DNA from: Pedococcus cremeus
GTDB lineage: Bacteria > Actinomycetota > Actinomycetes > Actinomycetales > Dermatophilaceae
Assembly: GCF_900111375.1 (NCBI RefSeq)
Contig: NZ_FOHB01000003.1
Span: 1 to 64,000, forward strand
Length of the DNA stretch: 64,000 nt
Direction of reading: 5' to 3'
A program made the position numbers and the translations under genes. Shown in pieces: positions 1 to 6,800 of the stretch (positions are counted from its first letter, which is position 1; each line of letters starts with the position of its first letter). The notes below the pieces were generated by a model, which made no database searches, was not told the origin of the DNA, and saw only the letters and a list, made by a program, of their open reading frames with translations.

Positions 1-2
1 CG

Positions 3-158
3 CAGTGGTGCGACGCCCACCACGGCACCCCCTGGTGGCAGGGCGGCCACACGTCGCTGGCCAACACCGCCCTGCTCTGCGGCCGGCACCACACCTTGGT
101 CCACGACCGCGACCTGACCTGCACCATCACCGACACCCACGTCACCTGGCACCTCTGA
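3..158 (+). CDS. HNH endonuclease, C-terminal end only
   Basis: The frame is open from the window edge and encodes 51 residues, starting with Q-W-C-D. It holds the Cys-Asp-x-His-His, Trp-Trp, Gly-Gly-His-Thr-x-Leu-x-Asn and Leu-Leu-Cys-x-x-His-His residues of the HNH nuclease that ends DUF222 / 13E12-repeat proteins. These are common, often multicopy, actinobacterial proteins; most are uncharacterised and their DNA-cutting role is inferred from the fold. The two Cys-containing motifs would bind a structural zinc. The N-terminal DUF222 part lies outside the window. The next gene is convergent, about 70 bases away. Confident about the family, not about any cellular role. Confidence 0.85.
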   Translation, partial: QWCDAHHGTPWWQGGHTSLANTALLCGRHHTLVHDRDLTCTITDTHVTWHL

Positions 159-228
159 CGGCCCCGCCCCACACCCCGCTCACCGGCGGGGCCTGCAGCG
201 CGTCCGGGGTCCCGCGCGACCGCTCGTT

Positions 229-1101
229 CTAGCGCCGCTGGAGGCGGAACCGGACTTGCTGCCCCGGCACAGCCTGCGCCGCACGGTCCACGTCGGCCTC
301 GAGCACCACGGCCACCACCGGGTAGCCGCCGGTCACCGGGTGGTCGGCGAGGAACAGCACAGGCTGTCCACCCGGCGGCACCTGCACGGCCCCTCTCACC
401 AAGCCTTCGCTGGGCAGCTCCGCACCGGTGCGGTCCGGGTGGCGCTCCAAGGGGTCGCCGTCGAGGCGCAGACCCACGCGGTCGCTGTGCAACGAGACCG
501 TCCACGTCTGCCGCTCCAGTGCGGGTGGGTCGGCCAGCCAGTGGTCGCGGTGCCCGAGCAGGGCCCGGAGGACGACCACGCCTTCGGTGGGGTCCGCGAC
601 CGGAGCGACGTCGACGGTCGGCTCGCCAACTGGTGGCTCTACCGGCAGCACGTCTCCCGGCTTGAGGGGTGCTGGACCGATGCCGGAGAGGGTGTCGGTC
701 GACCGGGACCCGAGCACCGGTGCGACGGCGAAGCCGCCTCGCACGGACAGGTACGTCCGCAGTCCCGTGGTGGGCTGGCCGATCCGCAGGACCTGGCCGC
801 CGCGGAGCAGGAACGGTGCGGCGTGCGGGGCAGGGCGGTCATCAACCGTCGCCGGGCCGGGGGCGCCCGTGAGCACCACCGTCACACTGCCGCGCGCCCG
901 CACCGACAGGCCCCCGTACGTCGCCTCGACCGCGGCGTGCGCCGGTCCCTGCCCGAGCAGGCGTGCGCCGAGCAGGAAGGAGCCCCGGTCTGCGGCACCG
1001 GAGCGCCCGACCCCCTGAGCCGCCAGGCCGGGTCGTCCCAGGTCCTCCAGCAGCGCGAGCGGACCGGTCTCGAGCACCTCCAGCTCGGCGTGCAGGTTCA
1101 C
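229..1101 (-). CDS. pxpC: 5-oxoprolinase subunit PxpC (biotin-dependent carboxyltransferase family)
   Basis: A 290-residue protein of the AHS2 / KipA family, third subunit of the prokaryotic ATP-dependent 5-oxoprolinase that opens 5-oxo-L-proline (pyroglutamate) to L-glutamate in the cytoplasm. Family hallmarks visible are the N-terminal LEVLETGPLALLEDLGRPG stretch, the G-V-G-R-S-G-A-A-D motif and, further on, ADHPVTGGYPVVAVV. The GTG start is chosen because it overlaps the pxpB stop in a GTGA tetranucleotide and the product then begins exactly where the family does. An in-frame extension upstream is an overlap with pxpB and has no family similarity. It is the last gene of pxpA-pxpB-pxpC. Confidence 0.93.
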   Translation of the reverse strand: MNLHAELEVLETGPLALLEDLGRPGLAAQGVGRSGAADRGSFLLGARLLGQGPAHAAVEATYGGLSVRARGSVTVVLTGAPGPATVDDRPAPHAAPFLLRGGQVLRIGQPTTGLRTYLSVRGGFAVAPVLGSRSTDTLSGIGPAPLKPGDVLPVEPPVGEPTVDVAPVADPTEGVVVLRALLGHRDHWLADPPALERQTWTVSLHSDRVGLRLDGDPLERHPDRTGAELPSEGLVRGAVQVPPGGQPVLFLADHPVTGGYPVVAVVLEADVDRAAQAVPGQQVRFRLQRR

Positions 1102-1769
1102 GGCACGCCACCACTCGTGGTCGCGTCGACGAACTGCACGCTTGCCCCCGGCTGGAGCAGTGCCGGCGGGTCGCGGTCGACGTCCCACAGCACCACGTCG
1201 GTCTCGCCGATCACCTGCCAGCCGCCGGGGGAGGACCGGGGATAGATTCCGCTGAACGGCCCGGCCAGTCCCACGGCGCCCGCAGGCACCCGGGTGCGTG
1301 GCTCCGCGCGGCGCGGGACCTCCAGCCGAGGGTCGCCGCCGACCAGGTAGGAGAACCCCGGGGCGAAGCCGCCGAACCCCACGGTCCACGGCTGCCCGGT
1401 GTGCGCCTCGACCACCTCTGCCGGCGAGAGACCCGTCAGCCCAGCAACGTCCGCGAGGTCAGGACCGTTGTAGCGCACGGGTATTCGCACCGTAGGGCCG
1501 TCTGAGGGGATAGGAGCCCCGGGCTCCGGGGGCTGCCATGCTCGCAGGAGGGCTCCCACATGGTCTCGAAGGCGAGGGAGATCCGCGGGGGTGTCGGCGA
1601 CGAGCAGCAGCGTCCGGGCAGCGGGCACCACGTCGAGGAGGCCGAGGACACCCCCGCCCTGGCGTCGCTCGGTCACGGCCTCGTGCAGGGCAAGCACCTG
1701 GCCGAGGTCGGCCAGCTCGACGATCAGCGCGGTGTCACCGTAGGGGAGCAGGACGGCCCGAGCCGTCAT
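1098..1769 (-). CDS. pxpB: 5-oxoprolinase subunit PxpB
   Basis: A 223-residue AHS1-family protein (KipI-like), partner of PxpC. Visible family motifs are L-P-Y-G-D-T-A-L near the N terminus, the central [20 protein letters not shown] stretch, [19 protein letters not shown], and [17 protein letters not shown] near the C terminus. In bacilli the KipI and KipA homologues were first described as sporulation-kinase regulators, but the metabolic role as 5-oxoprolinase subunits is the general one and fits this three-gene arrangement. The ATG overlaps the pxpA stop (ATGA) and its own stop overlaps the pxpC start (GTGA), so the three are probably translationally coupled. Confidence 0.94.
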   Translation of the reverse strand: MTARAVLLPYGDTALIVELADLGQVLALHEAVTERRQGGGVLGLLDVVPAARTLLLVADTPADLPRLRDHVGALLRAWQPPEPGAPIPSDGPTVRIPVRYNGPDLADVAGLTGLSPAEVVEAHTGQPWTVGFGGFAPGFSYLVGGDPRLEVPRRAEPRTRVPAGAVGLAGPFSGIYPRSSPGGWQVIGETDVVLWDVDRDPPALLQPGASVQFVDATTSGGVP

Positions 1770-2536
1770 GGGATGAACGGGGCGAGCTCGACGCCGGCCG
1801 AGGCCAGTGCCTCCCGCACCGCGGTGGCGATCGCGACGGCCCCGGGCGTGTCGCCGTGCACGCACACCGAGTCGGCGGCCATCTCGATGTCGGTGCCGTC
1901 GACCGCGGTGACCTTGCCCTCGGTGACGAGCCTGACGATGCGCTCGGCGACCTCCTGCGGGTCGTGCAGCAGGGCGCCCGGCTGGCTGCGAGCGACGAGC
2001 GTGCCCTCGGGGGTGTACCCACGGTCGGCGAACGCCTCGGTGACGGTGCGCAGCCCGGCGTCGGCGGCGAGCTCGAGCAGCACCGACCCGGGCAGCCCGA
2101 GGAGGGCGAGGGTCGGGTCGTAGCGCCGCACGGCCTCGACGACGGCAGCCGCCTGCGACTCGTGGTGCACCACCGCGTTGTAGAGGGCGCCGTGCGGCTT
2201 GACGTAGCGCACGACCGTGCCCGCCGCTGCGCACATGCCCTGCAGCGCCCCGATCTGGTAGACCACCTCGGCGGTCAGCTCGGCGGGCTCGACATCCATG
2301 AACCGCCGCCCGAACCCGGCGAGGTCGCGGTAGGCCACCTGGGCACCGACGACGACGCCTCGGGCCGCCGCCTGCTCGCAGGTGCGCAGCAGCCCCGCCG
2401 GGTCGCCGGCGTGGAACCCGCACGCGATGTTGGCGCTGGTGACCAGGCCCAGCACCGCCTCGTCGTCACCGAGCTCCCACCGGCCGAAGGACTCGCCGAG
2501 GTCGGAGTTGAGGTCGATGCGCGGCCGGCTCGTCAC
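1766..2536 (-). CDS. pxpA: 5-oxoprolinase subunit PxpA (LamB/YcsF family)
   Basis: A 256-residue protein of the LamB/YcsF family, the first subunit of 5-oxoprolinase. The opening [12 protein letters not shown], then [22 protein letters not shown] and the C-terminal [10 protein letters not shown] are the family signatures; the conserved Asp and His residues in them form the predicted active site. The product with PxpBC recycles pyroglutamate to glutamate. The GTG start sits seven bases after a TAGCCT -10 element and has no Shine-Dalgarno sequence, which points to a leaderless message. The preceding WXG-motif gene ends only ten bases upstream on the same strand, so read-through from it is also possible. 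Confidence 0.95.
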   Translation of the reverse strand: MTSRPRIDLNSDLGESFGRWELGDDEAVLGLVTSANIACGFHAGDPAGLLRTCEQAAARGVVVGAQVAYRDLAGFGRRFMDVEPAELTAEVVYQIGALQGMCAAAGTVVRYVKPHGALYNAVVHHESQAAAVVEAVRRYDPTLALLGLPGSVLLELAADAGLRTVTEAFADRGYTPEGTLVARSQPGALLHDPQEVAERIVRLVTEGKVTAVDGTDIEMAADSVCVHGDTPGAVAIATAVREALASAGVELAPFIP

Positions 2537-2543
2537 AGCACCG

Positions 2544-2549
2544 AGGCTA
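2544..2549 (-). promoter_or_regulatory. Leaderless -10 element for pxpABC
   Basis: Reads TAGCCT on the minus strand, followed by a seven-base spacer and the GTG of pxpA. The first three bases are also the TAG stop codon of the upstream WXG-motif gene. No ribosome-binding site fits between. Inferred from spacing; the transcription start is not proven. Confidence 0.5.
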
Positions 2550-3068
2550 CCCGCGCAGGAGGCTCGAGTGGTCGGCCAAGAGGGCGGTTGCCGCCTCGAG
2601 CGCAGCGGTCAGGCGGGCCCGGCGCCGGCCCAGCTGCAGCACCACGCGGTCGAGCTCGGACTGCAGCCCCGTGCGGCGCGCCTCGCGTGCCGCGAGCGCG
2701 TCCTCGTCGGCGACCCCGCTGACCCCCCACCGCAGGACGACGCGCCCGTCCTGGATCGACAGGCCCGCCACCTGCGCCCGTTCCTCGAGGGCGCGGACCT
2801 CCTGCAGCGACTCGGCGAGGTCGGTCGCGTGGTCCTGGAGCATGGCCCCGGCGCGGTCGAGCTCCGCCGCAGCGGCAGTCGTGGCCTCGACAACCGTCGC
2901 GGAGCCCCGCCCGACGGTGCGCGCCACCCGCCCGGACCACTCGTCCGCGAGTTCGGCCTGTGCGGCCTGCACCTGGGAGCCCGCAGCGCGCAGCTGGGAC
3001 GCGAGCCTGCGCAGCGAACCACCGACCTGCGAGCAGCTGGCCGGGTCGCCGTGCACCGCCGCGCTCAT
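2547..3068 (-). CDS. WXG100-like protein with C-terminal coiled coil
   Basis: A 173-residue, almost entirely helical protein. Its first half has the size and layout of a WXG100 (ESAT-6-like) hairpin: helix 1 around residues 11-40, W-S-G at residues 44-46 as the turn motif, helix 2 to about residue 95. The second half is another charged helical segment, roughly 118-170, rich in Arg, Leu and Ala. There is no signal peptide. WXG100 proteins are substrates or chaperones of type VII secretion; whether this one is exported cannot be told from sequence. The ATG is in an ATGA overlap with a 19-codon reading frame that links it to the next gene upstream. An EccC/EssC-like ATPase is encoded about 9 kb away. 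Confidence 0.65.
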   Translation of the reverse strand: MSAAVHGDPASCSQVGGSLRRLASQLRAAGSQVQAAQAELADEWSGRVARTVGRGSATVVEATTAAAAELDRAGAMLQDHATDLAESLQEVRALEERAQVAGLSIQDGRVVLRWGVSGVADEDALAAREARRTGLQSELDRVVLQLGRRRARLTAALEAATALLADHSSLLRG

Positions 3069-3124
3069 CGGAACGCCGCCACCCTGACTGGGACCGCCAT
3101 GCCCACTGGCACCGCTGTACTCAT
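3065..3124 (-). CDS. Possible 19-residue coupling peptide between two small helical genes
   Basis: A 20-codon frame whose ATG overlaps the stop of the upstream gene (ATGA) and whose stop overlaps the start of the WXG-motif gene (ATGA). It therefore bridges the two genes exactly. The product would be Val- and Ala-rich (M-S-T-A-V-P-V-G-M) and has no recognisable function. It may exist only so that ribosomes can reinitiate on the gene that follows, or it may be chance. Confidence 0.25.
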   Translation of the reverse strand: MSTAVPVGMAVPVRVAAFR

Positions 3125-3432
3125 CGGAAGAGCCCCTTGCGTGGCGGAGCCGAGGCGTCGTCCGTCGCGGTCTCGCGGGCAGGGGTGGCGGGCAGCGACG
3201 AGGCGGCGATGCGCAGCCGTCCCGCGAGCTCGGTGCTCTCGGTGTCGAGGGCCCGCAGCGTGTCGGCGAGCTGGTCGAGGAAGCCGTCGAGCGCGTTCTG
3301 GGTGAGCCGGTCGCCGACCTCGGGGACGTGGCCGAGCACTTCCTCGGCGCCCTCGCGCGCGACGGCCCGCAGTGCCTCGAGCGCGGCACCGAGCGCAAGG
3401 AGCCGTTCGGGGCCCACGGACGACGACGGCAT
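3121..3432 (-). CDS. Small helical protein, possibly a type VII secretion-associated protein
   Basis: About 103 residues from the ATG chosen here. An upstream in-frame ATG at 3453 would add seven residues. The chosen start lies six bases after a TACAGT -10 element, the spacing seen at other leaderless genes in this window. The protein is predicted to be two or three amphipathic helices (residues 8-80) followed by a disordered, charged tail of about 20 residues ending P-P-R-K-G-L-F-R. It has no WXG motif of its own. Size, helical make-up and the WXG-motif neighbour resemble EspC-type ESX partners, but I do not recognise the family. It is linked to the next gene by a short ATGA-flanked frame. 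Confidence 0.6.
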   Translation of the reverse strand: MPSSSVGPERLLALGAALEALRAVAREGAEEVLGHVPEVGDRLTQNALDGFLDQLADTLRALDTESTELAGRLRIAASSLPATPARETATDDASAPPRKGLFR

Positions 3433-3438
3433 ACCGAC

Positions 3439-3444
3439 ACTGTA
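3439..3444 (-). promoter_or_regulatory. Leaderless -10 element for the small helical gene
   Basis: TACAGT on the minus strand, six bases before the ATG at 3432. It favours that ATG over the one at 3453, which would lie upstream of the predicted transcription start. A GTATGCCG octamer covers the start codon. Confidence 0.45.
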
Positions 3445-3457
3445 GTGACGCATGGGA

Positions 3458-3503
3458 AACGGCCCCCGCCGTTACCCACACGAGGTGGGCGGCGAGGGCC
3501 GTT
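3458..3503 (-). terminator. Second hairpin after the small hydrophobic gene
   Basis: AACGGCCC pairs with GGGCCGTT, and inside them a GC-rich stretch around 3466-3479 can pair with 3485-3495. It lies downstream of the DUF6131-like gene and just upstream of the next promoter, so it would insulate the two units. Confidence 0.45.
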
Positions 3504-3510
3504 GTCTCGG

Positions 3511-3531
3511 ACGCGGGGCGCTGCCCCGCGT
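3511..3531 (-). terminator. Terminator hairpin of the DUF6131-like gene
   Basis: A perfect nine-base-pair stem, ACGCGGGGC with GCCCCGCGT, around a three-base loop, starting three bases after the stop codon. No U-run follows, as is usual in high-GC actinobacteria. Confidence 0.6.
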
Positions 3532-3533
3532 CG

Positions 3534-3689
3534 TCAGTACCAGTACTTGCGGCCGCCGACGGCGCGACCGGTCGCGCCGAGGATGGCGAGGATCAGGCCG
3601 ACCACGATGAGGATGATCCCGATCGTCGTGAGGATCGAGATGCTGGCCAGCCACCCGATGAGGACGAGGATGATGCCGAGGACAATCAC
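3534..3689 (-). CDS. Small hydrophobic membrane protein (DUF6131-like)
   Basis: A 51-residue protein beginning V-I-V-L-G-I-I-L. It consists of two hydrophobic helices (about residues 1-15 and 18-38) and a short basic, aromatic tail, G-R-A-V-G-G-R-K-Y-W-Y. This tail is typical of a family of tiny actinobacterial membrane proteins I know as DUF6131; the role is unknown. The GTG start is preceded by a GGAG ribosome-binding site at about the right distance, and a strong hairpin follows the stop codon. Both support a real gene despite its size. It stands alone, divergent from gdh across about 200 bases. Confidence 0.8.
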   Translation of the reverse strand: MIVLGIILVLIGWLASISILTTIGIILIVVGLILAILGATGRAVGGRKYWY

Positions 3690-3826
3690 GTGCTACTCCT
3701 TTGTCCGTAAGGAACGTGGTGCCACTGTGGCACCAACTTTCCCTGAAACCTAGTGTGACCTGCCGGAATCCGCGCGGCGAGTTCTGGTGCTTCCGACGGA
3801 GGACCTGCGCCCGTCTGGTTGAGCGC

Positions 3827-3832
3827 TAGGCT
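3827..3832 (+). promoter_or_regulatory. Likely -10 element of gdh
   Basis: TAGGCT about 60 bases before the gdh start, leaving a 5' leader of some 55 bases that contains a GGAGG at 3873. I see no good -35 hexamer. The rest of the 200-base gap back to 3690 shows nothing else recognisable. Confidence 0.35.
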
Positions 3833-3892
3833 CGTCCCGGGCGCACAACGGCGTGCGGCCCACCCGACGACCGGAGGATCACGACCACAAGC

Positions 3893-6800
3893 ATGTCTGC
3901 ATCGTTGGAGCAGTCTCGAGAGCAGTTGTTGCACGCAGCAGCCGAACTGGGCGCCCATGCGGGGGGTGAAGGGCTCGAGACGTTCCTGCAGGGCTACTAC
4001 CGCCACGTGGCGACCGAGGACCTGCTCGCCCGTGCCCCGGAGGACCTCCTCGGCGCGGCCACCCACCACATGGAGCTGGCGCGGACCCGGCCCGTCGGCA
4101 CGGTGAACGTCGAGGTGTTCAACCCCGAGGTCGAGGAGCAGGGGTGGGCGAGCGCGCACACCGTCGTGCAGGTCGTCACCGACGACATGCCCTTCCTGGT
4201 CGACTCCGTCACGTCGGAGCTGAGCCGCATGGGCCGCACCGTGCACCTCATCGTGCACCCGCTGATGGTGGTGCGCCGCAACGCTGCCGGTGACCTCGAG
4301 GAGGTCATCGGCCGTGGCACTCGCGACTCCGGCGTCGACGCCGACACCAATGGTGGCTTCGGTGTGGTCCGCGAGTCCTGGATGCACGTCGAGGTCGACC
4401 GCGAGAGCGACCCCGAGGACCGCGCCGACATCGCCGCCAACCTGCGCCGGGTCCTCTCCGACGTGCGCGAGGCCGTCGAGGACTGGCCCAAGATGCGCGC
4501 CAAGTGCAGCGAGATCGCCGAGGCCCTGAAGACGGCCCCGCCGGCCGGCATCCCCACCGACGAGGTCGATCAGACCCGGCGCCTGCTCGACTGGCTCTCC
4601 GACAACCACTTCACCTTCCTCGGCTACCGCGAGTACCGGCTCGGCCGCGAGAACGGCACCGACGTGCTGACCGCCGTGCAGGGGTCCGGGCTCGGGCTGC
4701 TGCGCTACGACAGCAGCCCCGAGGGCGTGCGACTGAGCGAGCAGGCGAGCGCGGTGGCCCGCGAGCCGAAGCTGCTCATCGTCACCAAGGCCAACAGCCG
4801 TGCGACCGTGCACCGTTCGACCTACCTCGACTACGTCGGCATCAAGACGTTCGACGAGCAGGGCGAGGTCACCGGCGAGAAGCGCTTCCTGGGTCTGTTC
4901 ACGTCCACGGCATACACCGAGTCGGTGACCCGGATCCCGGTGCTGCAGGACAAGATCAACGCGATCTTCGAGCGCACCGGCTTCGCCACCGACTCCCACT
5001 CGGGCAAGGACCTGCTCGAGGTGCTCGAGACCTACCCGCGCGACGAGCTGTTCCAGGCCGACGAGGAGGAGCTGCACGACAACACCACGGCGGTGCTGCA
5101 CCTGCAGGAGCGTCGCAAGACCAAGCTGTTCCTGCGCAAGGACGAGTTCGGCCGGTTCATGTCATGCCTCGTCTACATCCCGCGCGACCGCTACAACACG
5201 GCGGTGCGGCTGCGCATGGAGACCATCCTGCGCAAGGCCTTCTCGGGCGCGAGCGTCGACTACACGACGCGCGTGTCGGAGTCGGCGCTGGCCAGGCTGC
5301 ACTTCGTGGTGCGCGTGCCCCAGGGCCAGCGCATCCCCGAGGTCGACGTCGACGTGCTCGAGAAGCAGCTGATCGACGCCACCCGCACCTGGGACGAGGA
5401 CCTCGCCGAGGCCGCCCGCACCGAGGTCGGCGAGGAGTCCGCCGCGCGGCTGTCAAGCCTGTACGGCAAGGCCTTCCCGGAGGCCTACAAGGAGGACTTC
5501 ACCCCCCGCGTCGGGGTGGCCGACATCCGCCACATGGAGGCCCTCGACACCGACGAGACAACCGGGCTCAACATGTACCAGGAGCCTGGGGGCCCCAGCC
5601 ACGAGCGCCGGTTCAAGCTCTACCGTCGCGGCCCGCTGTCGCTGACGCAGGTGCTGCCGATGTTCACCCACCTCGGCGTCGAGGTCGTCGACGAGCGGCC
5701 GTACGAGATCGACCGCGGCGACGGCGTCACCGTGCACATCTACGACTTCGGCCTGCGGGTGCGCAACGAGAAGGTCTGGACTGGCGAGGCGCGCGACCGC
5801 ACCCGCGAGCTGTTCCAGGACGCCGTCGGCGCCGTGTGGAACGGCCACGCCGAGTCCGACGGGTTCAACGCCCTGGTCCTCGGCGCCGGCCTGACCTGGC
5901 GCCAGGTCGTCATCATCCGCACCGTCGCCAAATACCTGCGCCAGACCCAGTCCACGTTCAGCCAGGACTACCTCGAGAACGCGCTCGTCCAGAACCTGCC
6001 GATCGCGGCGATGCTCGTCGAGCTGTTCGAGGAGCGCTTCGACCCCAGCCGGTATGCCGGTGCGGCCGGTCCCGACCGCACCGCGGCGGAGGAGGCGGTC
6101 GCCGACCGCATCGAGAAGGCGCTCGACGCCGTGAAGTCGCTGGACCAGGACCGGATCATCCGGGCGTTCCTGGGCGTCATCCGGGCGACGCTGCGCACCA
6201 ACTACTTCCAGGACAGCGGTCCTGCGGCCGTCGGTGGTCCTTCCGCGGACGGCGGTCCTTCGGCGGACGGCGGCGCCAAGTCGTACGTCAGCCTCAAGCT
6301 CAACCCCAAGGCCGTGCCCGACCTGCCGGCGCCGCGGCCGGCGTTCGAGATCTGGGTCTACAGCCCCCGCGTCGAGGGCGTGCACCTGCGGTTCGGCCCC
6401 GTGGCGCGTGGCGGCCTGCGCTGGAGCGACCGGCGCGAGGACTTCCGCACCGAGGTCCTCGGCCTGGTCAAGGCGCAGATGGTCAAGAACGCCGTCATCG
6501 TGCCGACCGGCTCCAAGGGTGGCTTCTACGCCAAGCAGCTGCCCGACCCGACCGTGGACCGTGACGCCTGGCTGGCCGAGGGCATCGCCTCGTACAAGCT
6601 GTTCATCTCGGGCCTGCTCGACATCACCGACAACCGCGTCGGCAGCGAGGTCGTGCCGCCGAAGGACGTGGTGCGCCACGACTCCGACGACCCCTACCTC
6701 GTGGTGGCGGCCGACAAGGGCACGGCGACCTTCTCCGACATCGCCAACGGCGTGGCCCAGTCCTACGGCTTCTGGCTCGACGACGCGTTCGCCTCGGGCG

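Noticed and set aside
1098-2423. Single 441-residue protein spanning pxpA and pxpB
   Set aside because: The first half of that frame is an out-of-frame reading of pxpA; only the last 223 residues are PxpB.
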